Below, piece after piece: positions 1 through 8,397 of a DNA stretch of 64,000 bases. Under the pieces are notes generated by a model that did no database searches, was not told where the DNA came from, and saw only the letters and a program-made list of their open reading frames with translations. The position numbers were made by a program, and so were the translations under genes. Numbering within the stretch: the first letter of the stretch is position 1; each line of letters begins with the position of its first letter. The stretch spans positions 1-64,000 of the forward strand of contig SBEG01000001.1 of the NCBI GenBank assembly GCA_009668975.1. The letters are read 5' to 3'. Origin of the DNA: Deltaproteobacteria bacterium. Its GTDB lineage: Bacteria; Desulfobacterota; Desulfuromonadia; Geobacterales; Geobacteraceae.

Positions 1-81
1 CATAGCGAAGTTCTTTCTCTCTCCTTTTGATTCATTGGATCATCAAAACGTAAACGTAAACTTTACGCCATGCCCTCACTG

Positions 82-1164
<1,083 letters not shown>

Positions 1165-1193
1165 GAGATATTCCTCCTGCACGTAAAATTTGA

Positions 1194-1631
1194 CTACCTG
1201 GAAACAGATCTCTCGTTGAATTCTTTCCCGAAAAAATCAATCAGGGTGATTTTTATCTCGTCTCTGACCTTCCGGAATTCCGTCAGGATCTCCTCTTCGT
1301 CTCCCGTGGCCTTGGCCGGATCAGAGAAACCGAGATGCGTTCTCCGCACACCTCCGAAAAAGAGCGGACACTTCTCGTTGGCATCACCACACAGAGTGAT
1401 GACATATGCGAAATTCTGCCCGAAAAACTCGTCCAGATTCTTGGAACGGTGCTGGGAAATATCGATGCCGATTTCCTTCAGCACCGCGATTGCTCTCGGG
1501 TTGACGAAAGACGCCTCGGTTCCCGCGGAAAAAGCTTCCAGCTGGTCGCCCAGGAAATGATTGGCGATTCCCTCCGCCATTTGCGAGCGGCAGGAATTGG
1601 CGGTGCAAAGAAACAAAACCTTTATCTTCAC
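1194..1631 (-). CDS. arsC: Arsenate reductase, thioredoxin-coupled (LMW phosphatase fold)
   Basis: A 145-residue cytoplasmic reductase that converts arsenate to arsenite for export by ACR3. The N-terminal phosphatase-type loop CTANSCRS (Cx5R, residues about 9-16) gives the nucleophilic cysteine. A second cysteine sits in [11 protein letters not shown] near residue 80, and the fold continues through FSDPAKATG, as in the thioredoxin-dependent ArsC class rather than the glutaredoxin class. It lies between arsR and acr3, and a candidate ArsR operator lies just upstream. A GGAGAG ribosome site precedes the ATG. Confidence 0.95.
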   Translation of the reverse strand: MKIKVLFLCTANSCRSQMAEGIANHFLGDQLEAFSAGTEASFVNPRAIAVLKEIGIDISQHRSKNLDEFFGQNFAYVITLCGDANEKCPLFFGGVRRTHLGFSDPAKATGDEEEILTEFRKVRDEIKITLIDFFGKEFNERSVSR

Positions 1632-1648
1632 CCTATCTCTCCTTCAGG

Positions 1649-1666
1649 ATATCCACATGTGCGGAT
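1649..1666. promoter_or_regulatory. Candidate ArsR operator palindrome 1
   Basis: The 18-base imperfect palindrome ATATCCACATGTGCGGAT lies in the 50-base gap between arsR and arsC. It matches 15 of 18 positions of a second palindrome at 3479-3496 in the same island. ArsR/SmtB repressors bind dyads of this size. The assignment is inferred from repetition and position; no binding evidence is available. Confidence 0.45.
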
Positions 1667-1681
1667 GGAATGGTAAAAAAA

Positions 1682-2020
1682 TCAGGCGCAACTGGTATTA
1701 GGGCTTAGTTCGCTCAGGCGCTGGCGGTCTGCTACCGCCACTTCCTGAGATGGCAAAGCGGTATGCAGGGCGCCGAGAATACCTTTTCGCAATTCACTGC
1801 CGTTTTCCGCAATGGAATAATACATCCAGACCCCGCACCTGCGGTCATCGACCCAGCCAGAGTTCTTAAGATAGGCCAGATGTCGCGAGACTGTTGATTG
1901 GGGAAGCTGGAGCACCGCCATGAGATCGCAGACGCAGAGTTCACCCTCGAGCAACAGGCAGAGGATACGGAGTCGGGTTTCGTCGGAAAGGGCTTTGAAT
2001 ACTTGAGCGGTAGCTTTCAT
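1682..2020 (-). CDS. arsR: ArsR/SmtB-family metalloregulator
   Basis: A 112-residue winged-helix repressor of the ArsR/SmtB family. The helix region starts FKALSDETRLRIL and carries ELCVCDL (Cys29 and Cys31), the alpha-3 arsenite-sensing pair, next to the recognition helix PQSTVSRHLAYLKNSG. Binding of As(III) should release it from DNA and derepress arsC and acr3 downstream. The start at 2020 is preceded by GGAG at a good distance; the upstream in-frame extension to 2095 is unlikely. The C-terminus ends in Cys-Ala, which could add a third thiol ligand, though that is inference. Confidence 0.93.
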   Translation of the reverse strand: MKATAQVFKALSDETRLRILCLLLEGELCVCDLMAVLQLPQSTVSRHLAYLKNSGWVDDRRCGVWMYYSIAENGSELRKGILGALHTALPSQEVAVADRQRLSELSPNTSCA

Positions 2021-2155
2021 GGGTTCAATCTCCAACAAAAGGTAAATTCCATTCCGTTTTCGAAGAAGCATGTCGGACTTAGGAATTCGAAACACAATTC
2101 GGCTGGGCGAGGGCAGACGAATCTTGATCAGATTTAGTCTGTGTCCGAAAGGCTC

Positions 2156-2425
2156 CTAACCACAACAAGATCCACCCTCTTTTTTATCACCGGAACAGCA
2201 GGCTGTATTTGGCACGGCTTCTTGCGCAAGAATTTCGGCGGAAAATTTTCTCATAGCGCTCATGGCGCCCTTTTCAACCATGTGTCCTACTTCAATCGCC
2301 TCACGAATGGTCTCGTCGTCGATGCCCAGTTCACGGGCCTTGTCCACATGCCAGGCAAGACAGGGTTGGCAGTGAGCGCCTACTGATGCACCGATAGCGA
2401 TGAGTTCCCTGGTACGATCATCCAT
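2156..2425 (-). CDS. AhpD/carboxymuconolactone decarboxylase-like protein with cysteine-rich tail
   Basis: An 89-residue all-helical protein of the CMD/AhpD fold. The core motif CQPCLAWHVDKARELG has the redox CxxC followed by His, as in AhpD-type disulfide reductases. The last 20 residues add CC and a terminal CC pair within a Lys/Gly-rich stretch, a tail that is not part of the basic fold and could bind metal or arsenite. The ATG at 2425 follows AAGGAG closely. It sits in the arsenic island beside arsR, so a role in thiol redox chemistry during arsenic stress is plausible but inferred. Confidence 0.8.
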   Translation of the reverse strand: MDDRTRELIAIGASVGAHCQPCLAWHVDKARELGIDDETIREAIEVGHMVEKGAMSAMRKFSAEILAQEAVPNTACCSGDKKEGGSCCG

Positions 2426-2481
2426 TTCGTTACTCTCCTTTATATCTAGTGATATTTTCACCAGGCCGGAATCAGTACTGG

Positions 2482-2724
2482 TTACAGCAGTTTCCAGACG
2501 ATCTTTTTCCTCGAGACGAGCCCGCCACAGGTACTACAGAAATACCCCTGGCTGCATTTGGAACAAAACTGGAGTTTGGTTCCGCACTCAGGGCAAAACG
2601 GCTCCATGTCAAACTCATCGTAGAGGCCATAACTTTTACACGAATCGCAGAAAAACCTGGAGCCATCCGAGGTAAGTTCCTTCAACATTTCATCTCCACA
2701 CTCACGGCAGAGTCTTCTTTTCAT
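2482..2724 (-). CDS. Small protein with five CxxC pairs (zinc ribbon)
   Basis: This 80-residue protein has five CxxC pairs (Cys6/9, 26/29, 44/47, 54/57, 63/66), enough for two zinc ribbons plus one extra pair. The pattern SRFFCDSCKSYG and FCPECGTKL is typical of zinc-ribbon domains. No catalytic motif is visible. A purine-rich AAGGGG site precedes the ATG. It sits between the AhpD-like gene and a ferredoxin gene in the same direction, so it is probably co-expressed with the arsenic genes. It could hold zinc structurally or act as a metal or arsenite sink; the sequence does not decide. Confidence 0.75.
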   Translation of the reverse strand: MKRRLCRECGDEMLKELTSDGSRFFCDSCKSYGLYDEFDMEPFCPECGTKLQFCSKCSQGYFCSTCGGLVSRKKIVWKLL

Positions 2725-2768
2725 GCCCGCCCCTTCTGTCTTGCTGACTCAGGAATAATGACATCACT

Positions 2769-3050
2769 TCATTTTTCACCCTTGCGGGCAAGTTTCTCTT
2801 TGATGAATGACGTAAACTTCTTCTCGTCCGGAAAGTCGATGGCATCAACAGGACAGAGCTTCGCACAGGCCCGGCATTCTACCACGCAGTTGAAGGGGTT
2901 CTTCACCCTCGCCTTTCCGGCCGCCTCATCGAAGTCAAGAACATCATTAGGACAAAATTCGACACAGGCCCGGCAACCGCTGCACTTTTCCACGTCGATG
3001 GTCGGACACCAGTCGATCTCTTCTCTCGGTATGCCACGCCACTCTTTCAT
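2769..3050 (-). CDS. 2[4Fe-4S] ferredoxin-type protein
   Basis: A 93-residue ferredoxin-like protein. The first cluster motif is CSGCRACVEFCP (Cys23, 26, 29, 33). The second is slightly unusual, C-x3-C-x2-C-x3-CP (Cys55, 59, 62, 66). An additional Cys15 precedes them. It should carry electrons in the cytoplasm. Its start lies 12 bases beyond the stop of the HdrA-like gene, so the two are almost certainly translated from one message and may form an electron-transfer pair. The electron donor and acceptor are unknown; a link to arsenic redox chemistry rests on location alone. Confidence 0.88.
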   Translation of the reverse strand: MKEWRGIPREEIDWCPTIDVEKCSGCRACVEFCPNDVLDFDEAAGKARVKNPFNCVVECRACAKLCPVDAIDFPDEKKFTSFIKEKLARKGEK

Positions 3051-3062
3051 GGGAACCTCTTC

Positions 3063-3422
3063 TCAAGGGCTATTTGCGGCCATTTCCTTGACAGCCTCAA
3101 CAGCCTCCTCGGTTGTCTTGTTGCGGATATCAAGCGCCACATGCTTCTCCTTGTCAAACCCGGCAGCTTCGAAGGCATCCCGGAACATCTTGGACTGCAT
3201 TCTGGGGTCACACCCGGCAACATAGAGTTTATCCGTCTCGCCGCCCGAAAGGAGCGCCTTGATGAATTCGTCACCGTCACCGACGCAGAGTTGTGGATGA
3301 AGGCAGACATAGTCGAAAAGTTTTTCCCGCCGAATATCGGAAAGCATGCCGAAAATATCCATCTTGGTGAAACTCGGACACGTCCCCTGACAGACACACA
3401 GTACGAAACCTTTTTTTCCCAT
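3063..3422 (-). CDS. Stand-alone HdrA N-terminal-like cysteine protein
   Basis: This 119-residue protein resembles the N-terminal domain of heterodisulfide reductase subunit HdrA. Shared signatures are the N-terminal LCVCQGTCPS, the central CLHPQLCVGDGDEFI, and YVAGCDPRMQSKMFRDAFEAAG, which corresponds to the AaCsPrmH-TFr region of HdrA. Cysteines 9, 11, 15, 40, 46 and 71 could hold an Fe-S cluster. No FAD-binding half is present, so this is a single domain, not a truncated gene: it has its own GAGGAGG ribosome site at 3422 and a clean stop. It is paired with the downstream ferredoxin. Function is unknown. Confidence 0.75.
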   Translation of the reverse strand: MGKKGFVLCVCQGTCPSFTKMDIFGMLSDIRREKLFDYVCLHPQLCVGDGDEFIKALLSGGETDKLYVAGCDPRMQSKMFRDAFEAAGFDKEKHVALDIRNKTTEEAVEAVKEMAANSP

Positions 3423-3478
3423 CTCGTTCCTCCTCGACATCGGTTGTGAAACCTGTTAGCGTTACCGCACTTTCCATT

Positions 3479-3496
3479 ATATCCGCATAAGCGGAT
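3479..3496. promoter_or_regulatory. Candidate ArsR operator palindrome 2
   Basis: ATATCCGCATAAGCGGAT, with 7-base perfect arms (TATCCGC / GCGGATA) when the next base is included, lies between the arsG stop and the HdrA-like gene. It is nearly the same as the dyad at 1649-1666. It could control transcription of the HdrA-like, ferredoxin, zinc-ribbon and AhpD-like genes. Confidence 0.45.
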
Positions 3497-3540
3497 ACGG
3501 CAAGTTATTTTTTTCCGCCAGCTACAGCTGCGGGCGGCAA

Positions 3541-4236
3541 TTAGATACCGACGCCAAATATCATGGTCACGCTGTAATAGAGACCGATGCCGATGAATAA
3601 GACACCTGTCAGGCGCCGTGCCCATTTCTCAAAGCCGGTCAGTGCCTTATAGGCCTCCGCCAGACGTTGCAGTCCGAAGGCGATAATCAAGGAAAACAGG
3701 GCGACCGGCAATCCGGTAGCTATACCGTAGAGCACCGGCAGAACAATTCCCGATTTATGCTGAACAGCGAGGGGCAGCAGGCTGCCGAAAAACAGAGCCG
3801 CGGATACCGGACAAAATGAAAGAGCGAACAGTATGCCCAACAGCACCGCTCCCCAGGCGCCGAGCGCATCGATACGATCTTGCATCTTCCTGCCGCCGCC
3901 AAAGCTCGGCAAAGGAAAGGAAAGCAAGTCCAGCAGCACCATACCGACGAGTATCAAAATCGGGCCCAGCACCAGGTGCATGTATTTCTGGAGAACATGT
4001 GAAAGTGCCGGAGCGGAAAGGAGACTGGAAACCAGCAGGACACCCAGAACGGCATAGGTCAGGGTCCGCCCGAAAATGTAGAGCAGGCCATGCAGGAGAA
4101 CTTTACCCGGGTTGTCCACTCTGCGGCTGACAAAGGAAATTGCCGCCACGTTCGTGGCCAGGGGACAGGGGCTGATGGAGGTCAAAATACCCAACCAGAT
4201 AGCGGAAAAAACTGCCAACATAAATTCCGCTGGCAT
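3541..4236 (-). CDS. arsG: ArsG-type efflux permease (CcdA/DsbD-like membrane protein)
   Basis: A 231-residue membrane protein with about six hydrophobic helices. It has the CcdA/DsbD transmembrane fold, with the signature SISPCPLATNVAA near residue 22 and LSFCPVSAALFFGSL near residue 140, so one cysteine-proline pair in each half. Proteins of this type beside ArsF are known as ArsG and were reported to export aromatic aminoarsenicals in Shewanella. Its ATG overlaps the arsF stop by one base (TGATG), so the two are translationally coupled. Sequence alone cannot separate a transporter from a CcdA-like thiol electron carrier. Confidence 0.78.
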   Translation of the reverse strand: MPAEFMLAVFSAIWLGILTSISPCPLATNVAAISFVSRRVDNPGKVLLHGLLYIFGRTLTYAVLGVLLVSSLLSAPALSHVLQKYMHLVLGPILILVGMVLLDLLSFPLPSFGGGRKMQDRIDALGAWGAVLLGILFALSFCPVSAALFFGSLLPLAVQHKSGIVLPVLYGIATGLPVALFSLIIAFGLQRLAEAYKALTGFEKWARRLTGVLFIGIGLYYSVTMIFGVGI

Positions 4237-4874
4237 CAGGACCCTCCCAGCAGCTGTTTCGTTTCGTTTACCACATATCGCTGAAAAGCTTCAGGGTCAC
4301 GCACCAGGGTCCAGACCTGATCAAGGTTTTTCCAGGCGTCCTGCTTGTCGTTCTGAATTCGCGACAGCACGACCGAACGCGTAACAAGCTGATAGTCCTG
4401 CACGTAATGTTCGTTATTCGGTTCTTCCACGTTTACGGCACGGAATTGAATTTGGCCTGTTTTCAGCTCAGCAGCAAAACCGTTATCGATGGCCGACTTG
4501 GCAAAGTTCTCGATTTTTTTACAGGTGACACAGCGAGTGTTGCCATGGAAATAATAGACAACTACCTTGGGCAGAGCTGGTACGTTCTCGGTAACCCGGC
4601 TCGAGTTGGCAGGCTTCGCGTTATTAGTTTCAGCAGGACTTGAACCGGTTTCTACCGGAAGCTTTGCTGCTTGCGCAGAAGCTGACGGAAGTGTGGACTT
4701 AGTTTCGTCCTTTAAAACTACCGCCCCGGAAGCCGAGACAGTTTCAGGTGCTGCCACGGACTGAGTCGAGGAATTTGGTTCCACCGGACTACGGCTTTCA
4801 CGAACAATAAGAACTGCAACACTCACGACCACAAAGGCAAGAAGGATTGCTGTTACGATATTTTTACTCTTCAC
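4236..4874 (-). CDS. arsF: ArsF-type nitroreductase subunit (membrane-anchored, CxxC)
   Basis: A 212-residue protein with an N-terminal anchor helix (residues about 6-24), a Ser/Ala/Pro-rich linker to about residue 100, and a thioredoxin-like domain beginning VVVYYFHGNTRCVTCKKIE (Cys115, Cys118). That motif is characteristic of the ArsF family, described with ArsE and ArsG in reduction of nitrophenyl arsenicals such as roxarsone. The active domain probably faces the periplasm. The start is GTG with AAGGAG upstream. It is coupled to arsG. The true substrate in this organism is not shown by the sequence; general periplasmic thiol chemistry is an alternative. Confidence 0.78.
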   Translation of the reverse strand: MKSKNIVTAILLAFVVVSVAVLIVRESRSPVEPNSSTQSVAAPETVSASGAVVLKDETKSTLPSASAQAAKLPVETGSSPAETNNAKPANSSRVTENVPALPKVVVYYFHGNTRCVTCKKIENFAKSAIDNGFAAELKTGQIQFRAVNVEEPNNEHYVQDYQLVTRSVVLSRIQNDKQDAWKNLDQVWTLVRDPEAFQRYVVNETKQLLGGS

Positions 4875-4942
4875 TCGATTCTCCTTTATTGTTTGCGCGG
4901 GAGTAGGCCACTAACCTCTACCAGAACAATTTACCGTTCACC

Positions 4943-5057
4943 ATGTAACACATGTTTTTAGCATTAAACCCCTCAAAACCTCCCCTTGACAGGGGAGACG
5001 TAAAGGCTTCTCCCCTGTCAAGGGGGGATTGAGGGGGGTTGAATTTAGGTGTTACAT
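4943..5057. repeat. Palindromic intergenic repeat (CCCCTC/GAGGGG family)
   Basis: Between arsP and arsF lies a large hairpin: arms CTCCCCTTGACAGGGGAG and CTCCCCTGTCAAGGGG around 4980-5022, with CCCCTC and GAGGGG outside them. The whole is bracketed by ATGTAACAC (4943-4951) and its complement GTGTTACAT (5049-5057). C/G-block elements of similar style occur at 28338-28457 and 49983-50083. It contains no gene. Confidence 0.7.
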
Positions 5058-5061
5058 TGTC

Positions 5062-6363
5062 CTAGCCGAAAATCGCCCCATACAGCATACCGGTTATGGT
5101 CGACATGACGATCACCAGGGATACAAACACCACGGTTTTCTTGGTGCCCATGACACTCCGCATAACGAGCATGCTGGGAAGCGACAAGGCAGGACCGGCC
5201 AGCAGCAGCGCCAGGGCAGGCCCCTTGCCCATACCCGAGCCGATCAGACCCTGTAGGATAGGGACTTCGGTCAATGTGGCGAAGTACATAAATGCTCCGG
5301 CAAAGGAAGCGAATAAATTGGCCGAGAGGGTATTGCCGCCCACCATGTTCGCAACCCATTGGGAAGGGATGAGTCCTTCATGTCCGACCCGTCCCAGCAG
5401 CGCTCCGGCAATCAGTACCCCGAACAGCAGCAGGGGGAGAATTTTCTTGGCGAAGTCCCAGGACGAGGAGAACCACTCACTGGTCTCTGCGGTTTCGGTA
5501 GTGGTGATGATCGAAAGAGCAATTACTCCGGCGATGAAAGGAACCAGAGGTTGGTCAGGGAGGACCAACGCCAGGACAGTAACCAAAAGCACCGAGGAAA
5601 CGATCTTCCACGCTTTCACTCCAAACCACGATACCAGAATGATTCCGAGAGCGATGGCGGAGAGGGAGGTGAGTAACCACTTGGCTTGGTAGATTGCTTG
5701 CCAAACACCACTTTCCACGGCAGGCTTTCCCCAGTTGGCAAAGACCAGGATGCCGATCATGGAGGCAAAATAGAGGCCATTCTGCCACAGCGGCCGCTTC
5801 ACACCATCATCGGGAAGAATAACCTGAGCATCGGCCTTTTCTCGCTCCTCCTTGATGAAAATCAGGTGCATCAGCACACCGATAATTACACTGAAGGTGA
5901 CTGCTCCCACAGCACGGGCGATGCCCATCTCCGGCCCGAGTATCCGGGCGGTGAGGACGATGGCCAGGACATTGATTGCCGGACCGGAATAGAGAAAAGC
6001 CGAGGCCGGACCGAGGCCCGCACCGCGGAAATAGATACTGGCAAACAGCGGCAGAACGGTACAGGAACAGACCGCCAGAATGGTACCGGAGACCGACGCT
6101 ACCCCATAGGCAAGAATCTTGTTGGCTTTGGGACCCAGGTACTTCATGACCGAAGCCTGGCTGACAAAGACACCGATCGCCCCGGCAATGAAAAAGGCAG
6201 GCACCAGACAGAGGATCACATGCTCCTGCGCGTACCACTTGACCAGATGAAAGGCTTCCAGAATTGCGTTATTGAAGCGCTCCGTGCCCACGGGCAGATA
6301 GTAACAGCCGAGGAAAACTGCAATGATAAGCGCAAGCGGCTTCCACTCATCCCTCCAATTCAT
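5062..6363 (-). CDS. arsP: ArsP-type permease (DUF318 family)
   Basis: A 433-residue polytopic membrane protein of the permease/DUF318 family, which includes the methylarsenite and organoarsenical exporter ArsP. The core signature ILAVCSCTVLPLF (Cys99, Cys101), followed by FRGAGLGPASAFLYSGPAINVLA, is conserved, and the second half repeats a similar pattern (GKGPALALLLAGPALSLPSM). An AAAGGA site precedes the ATG. The small thioredoxin and arsR genes directly upstream recur beside such permeases. A copper or zinc efflux role has been proposed for related proteins, so organoarsenic export is likely but not certain. Confidence 0.82.
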   Translation of the reverse strand: MNWRDEWKPLALIIAVFLGCYYLPVGTERFNNAILEAFHLVKWYAQEHVILCLVPAFFIAGAIGVFVSQASVMKYLGPKANKILAYGVASVSGTILAVCSCTVLPLFASIYFRGAGLGPASAFLYSGPAINVLAIVLTARILGPEMGIARAVGAVTFSVIIGVLMHLIFIKEEREKADAQVILPDDGVKRPLWQNGLYFASMIGILVFANWGKPAVESGVWQAIYQAKWLLTSLSAIALGIILVSWFGVKAWKIVSSVLLVTVLALVLPDQPLVPFIAGVIALSIITTTETAETSEWFSSSWDFAKKILPLLLFGVLIAGALLGRVGHEGLIPSQWVANMVGGNTLSANLFASFAGAFMYFATLTEVPILQGLIGSGMGKGPALALLLAGPALSLPSMLVMRSVMGTKKTVVFVSLVIVMSTITGMLYGAIFG

Positions 6364-6439
6364 GCGCTAGTCCTTTCGTAAATCAATTTCACTCGCAATG
6401 CAAAATGTCTCAGTTCGGTTCTGTCTATTACCTATTGTG

Positions 6440-6495
6440 ATATTAATGCAAGTAAAGTCCCCCGAACCCCTCTTAAAAGTCGAAACAGGGGGGTC
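6440..6495. repeat. Degenerate CCCC...GGGGGG intergenic element
   Basis: The gap between arsP and the thioredoxin gene contains AAAGTCCCCCGAACCCCTC and, a little further on, AACAGGGGGGTCTTTGAG. These arms are partly complementary and look like a worn copy of the palindromic repeats seen elsewhere in the window. Confidence 0.4.
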
Positions 6496-6504
6496 TTTGA
6501 GAAA

Positions 6505-6735
6505 CTATTGCAGCATCGCCTTGATTTCCTCCGGGGATACCAGTTTACCGGAAACCTTGACCACTCCATCCACCACAATTGCCGGGGTTGACATGACGCC
6601 ATACGCGACGATATCCTTGATGTCCTCCACCTTTGACACTTCAGCCTCTTTGCCGCTCAGCTTGACAGCTTCAAGAGTATTTTCGTACAACTTCTTGCAT
6701 TTCGCGCAACCGGTTCCCAAAATCTCGATTTTCAT
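6505..6735 (-). CDS. Small thioredoxin-family protein (redox-active disulfide type)
   Basis: A 76-residue mini-thioredoxin. The active site is TGCAKCKK (Cys10, Cys13) directly after the first strand, and the cis-proline loop reads STPAIVVDG. It lacks a signal peptide and should act in the cytoplasm, reducing partner disulfides. The ATG at 6735 has AAGGAG at ideal distance. It lies between arsR2 and arsP. Proteins of this size are also found as ArsE with ArsF and ArsG, so it could be the ArsE counterpart of the downstream pair; that is inference from the neighbourhood. Confidence 0.85.
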   Translation of the reverse strand: MKIEILGTGCAKCKKLYENTLEAVKLSGKEAEVSKVEDIKDIVAYGVMSTPAIVVDGVVKVSGKLVSPEEIKAMLQ

Positions 6736-6807
6736 GTTCTTCTCCTTTATTGGTATATGACAGGTCACGTGCGAACCTGTTCTTCATAACGGTTTCCACA
6801 GGTAAAC

Positions 6808-7122
6808 TCAGACCGCCTTGAGCAGGTCATTCTTGCTGCTGATTTCTTTCTTCAGTATTACCGACACCAAATCCAGAATTTCCAGCACCTCCGAATGCTT
6901 CAACCGGTACATGATCTTTATGCCCTCCTTGCGCCGGGCAAGGATACCGCAACCCTGCATCATGTTCAGGTGCCGGGAGGTGTTCGATTGTTCCTCGTCA
7001 ATAGCCGGGAAAATCTCGCACACGCAGCGCTCCCCTTCCCTCAGGAACTCGATAATCTTCATGCGGGTCGGCTGAGCAATCGCCTTCAGTATCTCGGCCC
7101 GCGCCACAGTAAGTTCACCCAT
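6808..7122 (-). CDS. arsR2: ArsR-family regulator, second copy
   Basis: A 104-residue winged-helix repressor. Cys33 and Cys35 in ERCVCEI form the sensing pair and SNTSRHLNMMQGCGIL is the recognition helix. It differs clearly from the first ArsR, so the two may answer different arsenicals. The start at 7122 follows GTGGAGG; the GTG at 7134 is part of that ribosome site. It is divergent from the ArsM-like gene and leads trx and arsP, so it probably controls both directions from the 140-base gap. Confidence 0.93.
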   Translation of the reverse strand: MGELTVARAEILKAIAQPTRMKIIEFLREGERCVCEIFPAIDEEQSNTSRHLNMMQGCGILARRKEGIKIMYRLKHSEVLEILDLVSVILKKEISSKNDLLKAV

Positions 7123-7137
7123 GTTTTCCTCCACAAT

Positions 7138-7153
7138 ATGATTATATGCTCAT
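7138..7153. promoter_or_regulatory. Candidate ArsR2 operator
   Basis: The imperfect dyad ATGATTATATGCTCAT lies just upstream of arsR2 in the divergent gap. It differs from the two dyads at 1649 and 3479, which agrees with a second, distinct regulator. Assigned by position only. Confidence 0.3.
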
Positions 7154-7189
7154 ACAGCAAATTATTTTATGCGTCAACCAGTTTGTATC

Positions 7190-7218
7190 TTGAAAATGAC
7201 TATTTGAAATGCTACTGT
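7190..7218 (+). promoter_or_regulatory. Predicted sigma-70 promoter of the ArsM-like gene
   Basis: TTGAAA (7190-7195) and TACTGT (7213-7218) are separated by 17 bases, about 45 bases ahead of the start codon at 7265. Confidence 0.5.
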
Positions 7219-7264
7219 GCGGAAAATTTGTCGGTCCACATCTTCTTTGAGGGGGGTATCACAC

Positions 7265-8263
7265 ATGGCAAAGGAGCCGCAGAAGCTGAAAAAATCATCG
7301 TTGTACTATGAAAAAGTATTACGCGACTGTGAAATCGTCGGCTGCGGGTGTCAGTCGGAGTTCCTGCATCCGGACATGGAAAAGGTTCTGGAACTCATCG
7401 ACCAGGAAATACTGTCAGCGCCCTTTGGCAGCGCCTCCCCTCTCCCTCCGGATCTCGAAGGATGTGTCGTGCTCGATCTCGGTTGCGGCAGCGGCCAGTC
7501 AGCCTTTGCCGCTTCACGGTTTGTGGGGTCCAAAGGCAAAGTGATCGGTCTGGATATGCGGGACTCACTCCTTGCTGTCGCCAACAAGCATCTGGCCGGC
7601 CAGATGAAGAAATTCCGGTACAAAAAACCGAACGTGGAGTTTTTGAAAGGGTTTCCGGAAGACCTGAAATCGCTCGGTATCAAGGACAATTCGGTAGACG
7701 TGGTGATTGCCAATGAAATTCTCAACCTTTCGCCCGACAAAAAAGCGGTCTTCGCCGAGATTTTCCGGGTTCTGAAACCGGGCGGGGAGCTCTGTTTTTC
7801 CACGATCCTTGCCGACAGAAGACTCCCGTCATCACTTTCCGAAGATCAACCCCTCGCCCTTGCCGGTGTTGCCGGTGCCCTCTACTGCGAAGACCTGAGA
7901 AGGCTGCTGCGGGATCTCGGCTGCAATGATTACCGGAATTACCTGAAACAGCAACTCACCATCAGCGACCCGGAAGCTGCCGCCAAAGTCGGACTCGCCG
8001 CCTTCAGCTATCGCATCGTGCGTACCTTCAAACTGAACCTGGAAGATATCTGCGAAGACTACGGTCAGGTTGCGGTCTATAAGGGCACCATGCCCGGCTT
8101 TCCCCATGCATTTCCCCTCGACGACCATCACCTGTTCATTACCGGCAAACCGATGCTGGTCTGCGGCAACTCGGGAGCCATGGTCGAGGATACCCGCTTC
8201 GGCAAGCATTTCGTCGTTACCGGCACCAAGACGGTTCACTACGGGTCGTTTGATTGCTCATAG
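7265..8263 (+). CDS. ArsM-like SAM-dependent methyltransferase, atypical cysteines
   Basis: A 332-residue class I methyltransferase. The SAM loop is VLDLGCGSGQS (residues 69-79), and LGIKDNSVDVVIANEILNLSPDK and VLKPGGELCFS follow the order of arsenite methyltransferases. The C-terminal part, with FSYRIV, EDYGQVAVYKGTMPG, DDHHLFITGK and HYGSF, also matches ArsM. However, the cysteine in the usual SNCVxNL motif is Glu151 here, and the one in GECxxGALY is Gly201. Other thiols are present (Cys27 and Cys29 as CGC, Cys208 in ALYCED). GAGGGGGG precedes the ATG. It could methylate another substrate or bind arsenic differently. Confidence 0.8.
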   Translation: MAKEPQKLKKSSLYYEKVLRDCEIVGCGCQSEFLHPDMEKVLELIDQEILSAPFGSASPLPPDLEGCVVLDLGCGSGQSAFAASRFVGSKGKVIGLDMRDSLLAVANKHLAGQMKKFRYKKPNVEFLKGFPEDLKSLGIKDNSVDVVIANEILNLSPDKKAVFAEIFRVLKPGGELCFSTILADRRLPSSLSEDQPLALAGVAGALYCEDLRRLLRDLGCNDYRNYLKQQLTISDPEAAAKVGLAAFSYRIVRTFKLNLEDICEDYGQVAVYKGTMPGFPHAFPLDDHHLFITGKPMLVCGNSGAMVEDTRFGKHFVVTGTKTVHYGSFDCS

Positions 8264-8346
8264 AAAAGCGTCTTCCAACCTGTGGTATGCGGTGCGTTAC
8301 ATTCACACAACCCATGGAAACTTATTTGAGCCATAACAAACAGGAG

Positions 8347-8397
8347 AAAAACCGGTGCAGATCGTTTTGTGCCGGCACGAGATCTGTACCGGTTTTT
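8347..8397 (+). terminator. Rho-independent terminator after the ArsM-like gene
   Basis: A 17-base stem with one G.T pair (8347-8363 with 8381-8397), built on ACCGGTGCAGATC / GATCTGTACCGGT and ending in TTTTT. It closes the arsenic island. Confidence 0.85.

Noticed and set aside
1..30. ATG on the minus strand at 1-3 with GGAGAG upstream, possible start of a further arsenic gene
   Set aside because: The ribosome site is about 17 bases away, too far, and no coding sequence is visible inside the window.
2449..3225. Plus-strand open frame opposite the zinc-ribbon and ferredoxin genes
   Set aside because: Ser/Phe-rich antisense shadow with no family motif; the minus genes have clear cysteine motifs and ribosome sites.
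4943..5057. Insertion sequence
   Set aside because: It has no coding content and is far too short; only a palindromic repeat is supported.
5686..6381. Plus-strand open frame opposite arsP
   Set aside because: The composition is that of an antisense frame to membrane helices; no ribosome site or family likeness.
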